From assembly GCF_000090795.2 (NCBI RefSeq), contig NW_003546351.1, positions 150,241 through 214,240 of the forward strand: a stretch of 64,000 bases of DNA, read 5' to 3'. A program made the translations under genes and the position numbers. The DNA comes from Amphimedon queenslandica (lineage: Eukaryota > Porifera > Demospongiae > Haplosclerida > Niphatidae). The notes below the pieces were generated by a model, which was given only the letters and a program-made list of their open reading frames with translations, was not told where the DNA came from and did no database searches. Below are positions 12,000 to 23,095 of the stretch, piece by piece; positions within the stretch are counted from its first letter, which is position 1, and every line of letters starts with the position of its first letter.

Positions 12000-13660
12000 T
12001 AGCATTTCTCTACAGCCTACTGCTAAAAACAATACAGTTTTAATACCAGCTGTGTTGCCAGGTTGATCTTTTAGTTTCTCTAATTTTTTCTTTTCTTTTG
12101 TCAAATTTTGCTGTGCTGCCACTTTCATCAACAACATCAACACATGCTAATTCTATTTTGTCAAGTTTCTAGACTTTCTAACATTAATTTATTGATTTTT
12201 TGGCAGGTGTCTACATTAGAAAATAGGCAAATTGGAGGATTTCTTCCTTCACTTTCCAATTTCTTATATTCTTCTTTATCAAAACCTTAAATATGCGACT
12301 CTTAGCGTATCAATGGTTTCATCAGTCAGACAGCCATGCCTAACAAAATCAAGCATCTTAAAGAAAGTTTCGTTTCCTTTTTGTTGCTCATTGATTGTTA
12401 GTTCATCATATTCTACTGTTTCTTTCCATAATGTTAACTGCATTTGCTACTCCAAGTCTAGTGTTTACTAGTTTGTTGCTCATTTTTTAAATACTGGCCT
12501 ACCATTGACTGGTGGCAAATGTAAGAGGTCACCTGCAAATAATATTTTTTTTGATCCAAACCATTCATTAGTTCCAAGTATATCTTCTAAGCGCATGTGT
12601 ACTTAAGTATGCTATATTTAGATTTGATACCATAAATACCTCGTCTACTATTATAATTTTTACATTTTTAAATGTCATTTTTATTATTTTCTGAGCTTCT
12701 TTACTCAAAGCCCAATATCCAGCTGTCTTTCTCTCATGCTTTATCGGTAGCTGAAATAATCAATGTATTGTTAGTCGACCTACATTAAATGCGGCTATAC
12801 CTGTTGGTGCTACTACAGCACATAACTTTGCATGCCATACGTCATCCACTAGGCATTTTATTGCCTCTATCAAAAACGATTTACCAGTTCCACATACACC
12901 ACTAATAAACATTCTTAGCGGTTTCATATTATCTAATCTAAGTAGTCTTGAAGACTCATTCTCTAATAACTCTTCACGTTCTTTTTGACTTATAAGATGA
13001 CTCAATGTTATCAAAACTTCTTTTTTGATCTTCATTAAGCATTGCCTCTTCTTGCTGTAATGTTAAATTAGGTACGCCATGTCAGCAATATCAGCTACTG
13101 CTTCCATTATTTCACCCAGTAAATGAGGCTCATCATCTTCCTTGTTATCAGGAAGTTCTTCAGTGAAACCGGCTTTATTTCTTGCATTGACTATTTTCTT
13201 CCAATTACGTTCAGCTTCTAATAATTTCTGTAGTTTGTTGAAATGATTTTCAATGCCACGTATACATGCTTCTCTGTGATGCCTAAAAGCTTCTTCCATG
13301 GTTTCTCCTTCCAATTACAACTGTGCTCTCATCTCTAAAAGGCACATAAAAATATTAGCGAGTAATAAGAATCGTCTTTTTCCGCTTCTTGCATATGATT
13401 AAATTTGGAAGGACTGGCTTTGATCGAAGTTTGTATTCTCCTTCTCCATTTTCTCAAATTTGTAATTAGCAACAAATTCATAAATAGATACATCTTCAAT
13501 GTTATTTGGTCTTGTTGAATAAAAGTCTTCAATTATGCTAGGATTAAAGATGTCTTTCGAAGATCGATCCATTTTAGTTAAATATAAATGGTTTTTTACT
13601 TTTCTGCTCCTCTTATGAGGCAAGTACACATTAACGTATTGTACAGTTACTGAGTTCATG
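12000..13660 (-). pseudogene. Helitron copy 2: PIF1 helicase core
   Basis: Walker A reads GVCGTGKSFLIEAIKCLVDD at about 12850-12910, with C where copy 1 has G. The 13063-13314 and 13399-13659 pieces match the copy 1 helicase N-terminal region almost residue for residue (for example [20 protein letters not shown]). The region of motif III and beyond (about 12000-12760) is recognisable by alignment to copy 1 but is full of small shifts. Confidence 0.8.
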
Positions 13661-13699
13661 TATGAACTTTCACCTAGAAGATCTCTAGCTTCATATAGT

Positions 13700-15266
13700 C
13701 CTACTTCTTTAGCTCGAAGTAATTTTTGGCCAATTTTCCAATGCCTGCTGTATATGTTGTCACAGCTGCTGACTTCATCCTATAAGTCCTGTGTATGACT
13801 CTTTTCTGCTTTAGTGACATATCCAGTTACATACTCTGTTAAGGAAAGACTCCTCTCTGCTATGTATTGCAAGTCCATATTTGCACGCCACAATTTCAGT
13901 AGTAAAAGATTATAGTCATTGCCTCGAACTTCTTTTTCATTTTGTTTGAGATAATATATTTTATTGCATGATTTTAAGCTGTTTTCTACATTATTGATGC
14001 AAATACTATCTCATACTGGTCTAGGAAAATCAAATCAGCATCTAGATACATATGTCTTGCCGACTTTAATATTTCACTTGCAGTATTTGCTCCATTTGTG
14101 CATTTGCTATTTTGTTACCAAAAAATTTATATGAGGCGACGTATTACTATCTGGTATATGACAGGTAATTCTATCGTGTGTAAAAGAACACACTTCTTCT
14201 GGACGATCGATACTGACAACAGGAGCATTTTCAATCCATAGGAGGATGTGATACTGAGGCGCTCCACGCATTTGATATTCTTTTTAACATAACAATGTTC
14301 TACTTTGCCTAGAACACCTCTCTCTGGAGAATGACTATGTTAAAGAAATCCTTAAATTTGTATGAAAATTGTTGCGATACTGAAACAGTGTCCTCAGTAC
14401 ATAATCTAGAAATACTATATGATTGTGAAGCATTATTTAGTTTTCTTAAATATTGCGCTATGTCACCTGAATTATATTCAGCACAACTTAATGTTAGGAA
14501 AAGTGTTGGTGAGCCATACTCAGCAATCATTGCTTTGACTTCACCTTTCACACGGAACAAATATTGATTTGTACCCCATATTGGAGCCAACATGGTACTT
14601 AAATTGCCCTCAAATTCTTCATCTAACACATTTATTTTTTTAATATTTCAGCAACAGTTTGACCAATGTTGCCCCTTGATGTTTTTAATAAATTATATAT
14701 GCCAGTTTTTAAGGCTTTGTAAATTTTTAATCTATAATTGTGCAAACAATATGAATGATTTCTACAAAATCTGGAATCTTTGTTTAAAATTTTTGATTTT
14801 ATGTATTCACTAAATTATAAAGTCTGTGCTGGATAGCTTTGTCTGGGATGATGGTCTCCATATTGTCCAGTTTGAAATAAAGTACGGAAGCATAACAAGT
14901 CAAGATGCTCTTGCCTATTGTCTATAGGTGCTTCTTTTACATTCATCAATTTACATTGACTAATATCAGAACCCGTTACAATTTTACTATCAAGATTTTT
15001 AATTTTATATGCCAAAAGGCCTGCTAAATCTGGATCATTTGCTTTTTTAAGCATTTTACAAGTAGTATTGCTAACTACTTGTTTAACATTTTTATGTGAT
15101 TCGTCAATTGAATGAGCGTCTACACTTCTATAAAGTCAATTTATTTCTTTTAATTTTCTTAATGCTGCTTTAATTTTATTTACATCAACTAGGCCACGCC
15201 AGACATTATTTGATTTAGTAGACTGTCCATTACTAATAATATAATGTTCTGGATTATGCAAATGAT
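13700..15266 (-). pseudogene. Helitron copy 2: Rep nuclease part
   Basis: The Y-x3-Y catalytic motif (EYVTGYVTKAEK) is present near 13800-13840. The HUH site reads RGAPQYHILLWI (14248-14256): the first histidine has become glutamine, which would be expected to abolish metal binding. The 14309-14629 and 14815-15054 pieces carry the Rep middle region and a Helitron_like_N match (DLLCFRTLFQTGQYGDHH). The domain continues to the right of the MITE inserted at 15267. Confidence 0.82.
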
Positions 15267-15660
15267 TAGTGATGGGCGATATATCGATTCTTTATCAATA
15301 TAAACTATATTTTACGGAATCGATTTGAATCATTATCAAATTTTATGCAATTTTTATCGATCTATTGACCACGCCCATTTCTAAGGTTAAATAACTAATT
15401 TTATTAAGTAATTACACTGTTGAACTGCAAGAAAGAGGCAACTGACCAGTTGCTAGCTCAGCCTACCCCAGTAAGAAGAGAAACAAGGCTCAAGAGCATG
15501 GAAATGATCTTTTCTTATGTCCAGTACAGTGCCTAAATCATTAGCCACACCCCTAAATGAAGGTGTGGTTATCGTATTGTTAATAATCGATATTTCCTCA
15601 AAAAGTCCATTATCAATCGTTATCGAAAATTAAGAAAATTGGCCATATCGCCCATCACTA
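15267..15660. mobile_element. hAT-type MITE with 8-bp TSD, nested in Helitron copy 2
   Basis: A 394-bp insertion absent from Helitron copy 1. It has perfect 16-bp terminal inverted repeats (TAGTGATGGGCGATAT) and is flanked on both sides by the 8-bp target duplication CAAATGAT (15259-15266 and 15661-15668). Eight-base duplications and ends of this kind point to the hAT superfamily. It has no coding capacity. The terminal motif resembles the end of the ZBED-type hAT remnant at 20530. Confidence 0.93.
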
Positions 15661-15725
15661 CAAATGATTAGGATCTATACCAATCTCATTTAAAGTTTCC
15701 ACACTTTTAATGTGTGTGTACCTAG

Positions 15726-16023
15726 CATAGGTGGCTTTAGGCCCGGGCAAGCCAGGGCTTTGCCCTGGTAATTTTCAACCATAACCACACCCAAAAGGTG
15801 TGTTTTGTTATTATTAGGAGTGATATCATCACTAGAATTCATTTTTTATAGCCACAACTGTTTATACTTGCTATCAGCTCCACTTTACAGTTATTTTAGT
15901 GTGATAACTGGCTTCTGTGAGCTATCATAAGGACTTTCAGTCATTTTATTAATTGACCACACCCCTAATTCTTATGAATAATTAATGAGCCCTGGTTAAT
16001 TCAAGATTCTTTAGCCGCCTATG
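15726..16023. mobile_element. Second hAT-type MITE with 8-bp TSD, nested in Helitron copy 2
   Basis: A 298-bp insertion bounded by imperfect inverted repeats (left CATAGGTGGCTTTAG, right in reverse CATAGGCGGCTAAAG) and flanked by the 8-bp duplication GTACCTAG (15718-15725 and 16024-16031). Comparison with Helitron copy 1 confirms a clean insertion. Close to its left end is the hairpin CCAGGGC-TTT-GCCCTGG. Its ends differ from those of the neighbouring MITE, so it is a separate family. Confidence 0.9.
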
Positions 16024-16031
16024 GTACCTAG

Positions 16032-19020
16032 CCTAACAATTGTCTGAAAACACTTTGTTTTCTGTATTAACTGGCAACTCAAAGGATCCAAATTTTCCAA
16101 TCCTTTTGGTAGTGGATCACACTGTGAACCATTGAGCACACAACGTGCTGGAACTTCATTTTTTCTAATTATAGGTTTACAATGATTACAAATATTGCTA
16201 TCTAAATTTTTAGCTTCAGTGATTGACTTTTTTCTTCAAAGCATCTCACAGCTGCAACATACATTGACAGCCTGATCAGACAAAGCTTTCTTAAATTCAT
16301 CAATAGCATCTGAATACTGAAAATAAAGTACAGGATCTAAGTTTGGTATTCTAAATGCGTCATCTTCACCATCATTTGTAGCGTAATACACATTATCAAA
16401 TTCAGTCTCATCGGCTTCATTAATTTTTAAATGTATCAATTGTGCTATGTCGCCATAAGCAAGGGAAGTCAATAATATCTATTGTTAAATGGGTATTTCT
16501 AGCAACATAAAAGTATATTAAAAGGCGTTTCAACAAGGGATAATGAACAGAAGCATTGCGTAAAATATGCAGCATGCATTTACAATCAGTATCATTTCTA
16601 CTACACACAATAGGATGGCCTATCTTTTCATGAACAATTTCTGAATATTCAAAATATATTTCAACATTATTTTCATCTTTTTTAACAATTATCGTTACAT
16701 TTGCATTATCACTGAAATCACGTTCATGCTCTTGATCTATTTCTTCGACATGCAGGGATCTTGTCGCATAATGAGTCTGTAGAAATATGTGGTTCTACGA
16801 TGGAAATCTGGTCGTGAGAGTGAGGGTTAGCGCTCATGTTAAGTCTCGTTTAGTTGACACCCAAACACTGGAAATCATTATTATACAACATACATTTAAA
16901 GAGACAATATATCAATGAATAATTCATGAGTTCTGATGTAATGATGAGTCAGCTCACTGAAGTACTCCTCGGCCAGACGAACAGTTGATACCAAGCCCAT
17001 GAAGAATGAGTAGACCATGAANNNNNNNNNNGGTCTCCGAACAAGTAATGTTGGTATCCAAACAAGTACTGTCAGTCTTTGGACAAACAGTGTCTGAGGA
17101 AGAAAGAGCAATTAGGAGAATGAGAAAGTGAAAGAGTAGGGTATGAGAACTCAGGAAGGAGTGAGATACCGGAAAGATGTTAACTGTGTCAATACTGTGG
17201 TTAAAACTGAGACTGCCCTGTTAACCACAAGATACACCTGCAAAGTTAAAGGTGACCTTAACAGAGACGTCGTAGTACCAATGAGAGAAGGCAAGAGATT
17301 GCGATGCTGCTGAGAGTATGAAAACTGACAGTAGTCATCTGAAAATGAAAGCACAGTAGAGTGTAGAGAGTAACAGCATGTTGCGGAGTATTTCACAACT
17401 TGTTGGAGTCGATTATCAGTGGGTCCGTGGGTGAGAAAAAAAGATAATAGCTGTAAAAGAGTGAAACAGAGTGAAAATGATCGACGGTGAGTTGTCAGAG
17501 TGTAAAGTAAGAGCTGGAGTGTGTGAAACAACTGAGCCTCGTGGCAGTACACGTCCAATTGCTGCTGTTAGTAGCCAGACTGCGTGTAAGAGAAAGATAA
17601 ACCCCAAGCAGTGAGTCGCCAGGGCCGTCCAGGTCACCAATGTAGAAATATGTGGTTCTACGATGCAAATCTGGTAGCGAGAGTGAGGGTTAGCGCTCAT
17701 GTTAAGTCTCGTTTTGTTGACACCCAAACACTGGAAATTATTATTACACAACACGCATTTATATAGACAATATATCAATGAATAATTCATGAGTTCTTAT
17801 GTAATGATGAGTCAGCTCACTACAAGTATTAGGACAATTATCACATGCATCTAAATGCTTCCTCAATTCTTTAATGGGTTCATCAAAATAACATCTAACT
17901 TCAATAATAGAACTAACGTTACTTTCTAATAAAGGCTTGCACCTGTCTGTACAGTGCCATTTGAGGGTTGGCTTTCTCTTATTAGTATACATTGAATTAT
18001 TATCAAAATTGTAATCTTCAGAGTCACTATTATCATTATATTCTTCTGCTCTGTCAATACATGATACATCAACACTCCCTGCTACATAACAGATGCCATT
18101 TGTATCAACAGGGATTGCAATTGGTCTATCTGATTGGCTATCAGGATCATCATTAGGATATAAAGCTGATTTATAAAAATAAGGCTCACTATTCTTCGTG
18201 TGACATTGTTTACCAAGATCACTAAAGCTATTGAACTTCAAATTCTTAATACTATTTGCTGCACGTATCAATACGCCTACTTTGTGGGATCTGTTTTTCA
18301 AAACTAATTCCAGTAATATACTTGATGCAGCATTACATTTACTATCATATGACGTGTTATCAAAATCTACACATTTTATACTTGATGGCAATAAATCATC
18401 AACTATTTTGGGGCTGTAATATAGTGCTTCAATAAATTTCATAAAATAATATTCCTTTGCTTCACTATTTGGTGCAGGTAGTGAGAAATTAGTATACAAT
18501 ATTTGTCCTTAATGACGTTCATAGTTATCTTTATTTAGCCGCCTCTTATTTTCTTTATTTAGTGCCAATTTTAATTTATCCATTTCGTTATCAGAAAATT
18601 TATCTCAGAAATTTATCTTTTGTTGCACATAATAGTGTCTCTATTATCGTAATATCCTTTCAAAGTGTTTTATTTTTGTGGGCCTGGATTTTGTTGAAAC
18701 CTTTTCTTAGACATCATTTTTCTTTTTAAGAGGTTTATTATTTGTGAATATTCCAAGGCCTTGAACCTTTTAGGCACAGGATTCTTATAGTAACATTTCT
18801 GAATCAATTGATTTTTGACCTTTACTTTCCTTGTTTCTGTTATACCAATTTTACATTTTTCCAATATATAACCTGGGTTCAATGCATGTAACTGCTTTGA
18901 ATATGCAAGCTCATACTTTTTACTGATTTAATAAGCAATTCTGGCTCTGCTTTTCACCCTGTTACATTGCCTTATGTAATATGCTCTGGCATTTGATCTA
19001 TTTTTGGACATGAAACCTTC
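16032..19020 (-). pseudogene. Helitron copy 2: N-terminal region, split by an LTR element
   Basis: Fragments match the N-terminal region of copy 1 in order: Cys-rich DQAVNVCCSCEML (about 16240-16290), the acidic block (YNDNSDSEDYNFDNN) within 17759-18499, and the basic start SKNRSNARAYYIRQCNRVKS near 18950-19010. The LTR element at 16778-17824 lies inside it. The reading frame is broken in several other places. Confidence 0.75.
16778..17824 (-). mobile_element. Small non-autonomous LTR element (TRIM-like), nested in Helitron copy 2
   Basis: Two direct repeats of about 184 bp (16778-16961 and 17641-17824) begin TGTAG and end with or near CTACA. They flank about 680 bp of internal sequence that includes a 10-base assembly gap (17022-17031). 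The repeats are about 94% alike by eye, suggesting a moderately old insertion. In minus orientation a plausible primer-binding site (TTGGTGACCTGGACG) follows the LTR. No gag or pol domain is recognisable internally. A short AGT-type duplication flanks it. It is younger than the Helitron it interrupts. Confidence 0.85.
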
Positions 19021-19033
19021 CAATTGTTTTTTT

Positions 19034-19222
19034 TCACATTTTATTTTCTTTCTTTTGATTTGGCCCCAGGTAAATTACTCTTCCTTTTTCTACTTCCCTT
19101 TTTGCAACTAACACTGCAACAATTACACTTAGAACTAAAACCACAAACAAGTGCCATACCACCAAGTATGAAAGAAACATGCTACTGGCAAATTTCATGT
19201 TTATCATTGTAAACACAAACAC
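19034..19222 (-). CDS. Small hydrophobic ORF upstream of the Helitron Rep gene (copy 2)
   Basis: A 62-codon frame starts MFVFTMINMKFASSMFLSYL and continues into a valine/leucine-rich segment, then KREVEKGRVIYLG and a basic end. It is the counterpart of the 6658-6795 frame of copy 1 and ends just before the Rep start, in a different frame. The single predicted membrane segment is the only visible feature. Whether it is translated is unknown. Confidence 0.28.
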   Translation of the reverse strand: MFVFTMINMKFASSMFLSYLVVWHLFVVLVLSVIVAVLVAKREVEKGRVIYLGPNQKKENKM

Positions 19223-19224
19223 TT

Positions 19225-19967
19225 ATCTTTTATATCCACCAACAGTGTTACAGTACTATCTAGAAATCAAGTGCAGCTGGCAAAAGTATCTTTAAATTAC
19301 AGAGCAGCTGAATATAAAAGTCACTCTAAGTTCAGAAAGAACTATATTATTTTTATTTAATTTATTTACCTATTAGCTCTTACAATAACTGGTACTCTGC
19401 GCACTCCTTACAAGCAAGCAGAAGAGGCAGAAATAATAGAGCAATATTCAGCGGTACTGTACTATAGAGAAGAATGGTAGAGGTTGTCAGACGAGTTACT
19501 ATGGCAACTCTGTGCATGCGCAATAATATTTCAAAATGGCGACTAAAAAAGTGTGTCATATCACGCCCATTAATACTTCTGTTTTGCCCAAGAAGTAAAA
19601 CGAGATTCTAAAACTATCTTTCTTGTTCTTGACCAACGCCTAGAGGAATGGTGTGAAGGCCATTTAGAGCAGTTTCTTGGATTAAAAGATTAGAGGGGCC
19701 ATAGAAGATGAAAGAAAGAAAAAAAACTCAGAAGAATTTTGATGAATTTTGAATTTGGGCCTATTATCCAGAGTTGCTCCCACTGCATTACAGTCCATTT
19801 TAAAGATACCAGGACAATCGCTCAGTGAAGGAGAGCTCATCTTAGCCATTTACAAGGCTGTTCAAGGTAAGATAGAAGAGTTATTAGCGTTTGAAAACTA
19901 TAAATTTTGTTGCCATCTTGAAAAATCAACCTCAACCCTACATATACGCTACCGCGTATATAATATC
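19225..19967 (-). other. Helitron copy 2: 5' non-coding terminal region
   Basis: This stretch is homologous to 6800-7574 and, for its last ~360 bases, to about 44290-44661. It ends in a perfect palindrome at 19943-19960 (TATACGC-TACC-GCGTATA). The open frame 19749-19973 within it is not conserved in the other copies. Confidence 0.75.
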
Positions 19968-20529
19968 TCATAAATGAAGAAAACTCAAGCAATACCATGC
20001 ATACATTTTTGTTCTCCATGTTTTTCTTACCTGTTGTTGCCTTCAAAGATACCATAGCTTCAACTATGCAAAAGTTACTCGTAATCGTTTTCTGTTCTTA
20101 AATGCTGCCGACTTTTGCCACCTTGGAAAAGAACAAGAGTCATCCATGATTGAATTTTTTGATAACACACTCATGCATACTGACAGCACAAGTGCAGTAT
20201 CCTCGCCTATACGCCTACTGCATGTGAGGGCAATTAACTCATATCATTCACTTCAGGAATATGCGTCATTTCTGAAAAGCCATTAAGGTTTGTCTGTTCA
20301 TAACAATCACATGCATGTACTTCTTGTTTAGCCTAATGAGTGGGTATTTACAAAATCTAGTGACATCTGATCTTGCAGACATGTTTGATTTTTAAACCTA
20401 TAATTACATTAAAAGAGTATGGGTTAAAATCATTTTTCCTATACAAGTGCACAATATTTTGTCTCTACAATATTAGGAAGTTGTCTTGCAAAGGAAGAAG
20501 GTAGACTGTGGTGTCTTTTTTATGCAACG

Positions 20530-21250
20530 TAGAGATGGGCGATATCACAAAAATTGCTGACAGTTATCCAAAGCAAATTATCATAATTATCACAATTATT
20601 ATGAATATTAATGATTATGTAATCATTGTATTAATACACAAAATAATCAAATTCAATGATCATGTTAACTTGTTAAGAGATACATAGGTTAAATGGGCAG
20701 TTCTATTTTAAGTTCCTAGACAAAAAAGTCAGGTAATTGACATACTTTGGATGAAGGTAACTTCTATGATTATTTACAATGTAGTCACATGTACTGAACA
20801 TCTGTTCACTTAAAAGACTAGTGCCACAAATGCATAAGAACTTCCGAGCTAAAAATGAAGCCGCTGGAAACCTTCTCTACTCACTTTTCCACCATACCAA
20901 AGGATCTGTCTCAGCATTCACTTTTGGGTACTCCAGGTAAGAGATGATTTCATTACCAATTTTATCTTATACTGTTACTAAAACTGGAACCTGTGATTTC
21001 TCCTCAATGTGCTTTAGTATAGCTGATAATAGGAGTCAAACCAGCAAATAAGGTAGGATGGTGCTCTCTTAAGTGAAAAAATAAGTAAAAATAAGTTAGA
21101 AGTATTTCCACCTTTCTCTAAATAATCTTGTGGCACTCACAACAAACAAGTCTCTCTGTATCGTTCTCCGTCACTCGATTGGCTTCATCTGCTCGCAGTC
21201 CAAAATGAGCCCAAACTGGGCTTTTTGTGTTCTTCTCCTTTGTAATGTTA
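20530..21250 (-). mobile_element. ZBED-type hAT transposon remnant
   Basis: Read on the minus strand, a BED zinc-finger region comes first (VWAHFGLRADEANRV, then CCECHK, then HLREHHPTLFAGL, about 21060-21240). After a short gap comes the C-terminal hAT dimerisation region (DPLVWWKSE, FPAASFLARKFLCICGTS, SEQMFS, about 20800-20920). The whole RNase H-like catalytic core that should lie between them is missing, so this is an internally deleted, non-autonomous or decayed copy. Its left end TAGAGATGGGCGATATC (20530) resembles the terminal repeats of the MITE at 15267-15660. No matching right end was found. Confidence 0.72.
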
Positions 21251-22686
21251 AAGACGGTAGATAACTTTGAGGTAATACTATGTGCATCTACAGTACATTA
21301 TGCATGCCTTCTTTGCTTGGTTCTACAGGCTAATTCTAAATCTGCTAGGCAATGGCTTGTGTCACTTGTTTCATGAGTTTCAGATGTTATATTGGGACAG
21401 TTTTTCTCAATTACATTTAAACTAATAGACATGTGACTCAACCTGTAGGTGTGGATGTATCTTTGTTAGCAATTACAGAAAGAGAATTGGTGACATTTGA
21501 ATACAATTCAAGTGTAAGATATACCCCTTATGTTGATAATTAAATTACAAATATGTGCTAAAAATATTTGTATGTTCTAAATGTTTATGATGCCGTTTAT
21601 CAAAATTTTTAAAGTGAAATTGTGGAAGAAATCACACCAAAGTCAATTGATAGCTTTAAAAATTAGTAAGATCTTACAATTCATTGGCTTGTTTGCAGTG
21701 TCACAGAATGAAGACAGCAATCATAAATGATGGTTAACTTCCTTTGTAGACAACAACAATGATCAAAATGAAATATTTGAGATACCGTTTAGATATAATA
21801 CATACATCAAGTATTGTTCAAAACTGGAAAGATTGGAGGGGTATGTTAACATTGTGTATGTCACATTGATTTGCCATATGCAAAATTAATAGTAAATGAT
21901 GACTATTTGATCGCAGTTTTATTAGAGAGACTGTGAAGTCATTTGAAGTAAGTTTGGCCAAAATAATTCAATTTATACAAATTCTAGGACAAAATAAGTT
22001 ACATTTATACCCACTCGGAAAAGGGTCCTTTTGCCAATGAGCAATTGCTAGTAAAAAAAACTAGATACTGGCGGGACTAACTTTTGGCCAAAAGAGCAGA
22101 TTCATATTGTAAGAAAAAATAAATGCATGTACATGGTAATTTTAAAGATTGTGCGATTTATGTAGGCACAGGAAATAACACTACCTTGAAGGAATAGAAA
22201 ATTATATAAAGAAATCTATGCCTGTCCTTGGAAATGAAATGAAGCAAATTGTTTTATTAGACATCAGTAGATTCTTTCATTGAGTTGATTAAAAGTAAAT
22301 GAATAAATTTTCCGCTTCATACTGATTCTAATACATCCTGTTGAGACAAAAATGAAAAAATCTAAGCATGCGGCATTTGATATATTCAGGAAACAATGAC
22401 TTCGCTTAGCTAACAATAATTATAAATATATAAATTTATTATTGCATTATACATACTTGTGTAGATCCAGTAGGCTAATTACAAAAGTAACACAATTATA
22501 ATAATTATTTAGTTTTAATACATAATAGTGACAAAATTAATTTTTTTTAATATTGTGATGGGCATCATCAGTCACCCAACATTATTACAGGGCTTGTGTA
22601 TTATAAGTTCACCATAATGAATTTCAATGCAATGGTTAGTATTGGGTTTCCAGTCTCAACCATAAGTATTATTTTATGATCACACT

Positions 22687-22836
22687 CTAGTTCTCATAAT
22701 AGGCAGATCCATCGAGTTCATCCTTGAGCCAGGCCTCTTCTGGTTCGACTAGAAATTGGCGGCCAAGATTCTCCTTAGTGACTTGTGATACATGTAATTC
22801 TGAACTATGTTCTCTTCTTTTCAAAGTAACCATCAT
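22687..22836 (-). CDS. Exon-like ORF, unidentified
   Basis: A 49-codon frame starts MMVTLKRREHSSELHVSQVT and ends with WLKDELDGSAYYEN and a stop. It has mixed, charged, coding-like composition unlike the surrounding AT-rich DNA. A possible splice acceptor (AAAGACAG) lies just upstream in minus orientation. A second frame immediately upstream (ALAPALVPGTALDSERQ) also looks protein-like. It may be the last exon of a host gene. I recognise no family. Confidence 0.3.
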   Translation of the reverse strand: MMVTLKRREHSSELHVSQVTKENLGRQFLVEPEEAWLKDELDGSAYYEN

Positions 22837-23029
22837 TCTTAATCTTCTGTCTTTCGCTATCTAAGGCTGTACCAGGGACTAAAGCAGGAGCCAATGCAGT
22901 GCCAGTCAAGTAGCTAGAGGAACTCATTAATTGTAACCCTGAGATTCCCATGTGCTATTACTGATGCAGGTGATTGACTCACGTGGGCTCCAATGGTCCA
23001 TGTTGTATTATAATTAATAATTATTCACA

Positions 23030-23095
23030 ATAATAAGAATTATTCACAATGATAAGAATTATTCATAATAATAAGAATTTTTCAAAATAATAATT
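23030..23095. repeat. 19-bp tandem repeat
   Basis: About 3.5 head-to-tail copies of a unit like ATTATTCACAATAATAAGA, diverging at the right end. Confidence 0.75.

Larger units (their letters stand above)
10424..19967 (-). mobile_element. Helitron copy 2, with nested insertions
   Basis: This is the second, more complete copy of the same Helitron family, read right to left: terminal palindrome (19943-19960), non-coding 5' region, basic N-terminus, Rep, PIF1 helicase, low-complexity linker and OTU-type protease. Roughly 1.7 kb of its length is later insertions (two MITEs and a small LTR element). The Rep-helicase frame is broken in many places, and an internal deletion near 13695-13710 removes the segment that joins Rep to helicase in copy 1. 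The 3' end is not defined: the coding similarity stops at 10424, and I cannot see a clear CTRR end or hairpin beyond it. Confidence 0.88.

Noticed and set aside
17151-17790. Open frames inside the small LTR element
   Set aside because: No gag or pol similarity. They overlap each other in different frames and part of one lies in the LTR.
19749-19973. Open frame in the 5' non-coding part of Helitron copy 2
   Set aside because: The homologous DNA at 7.5 kb and 44.5 kb is not open, so the frame is chance.
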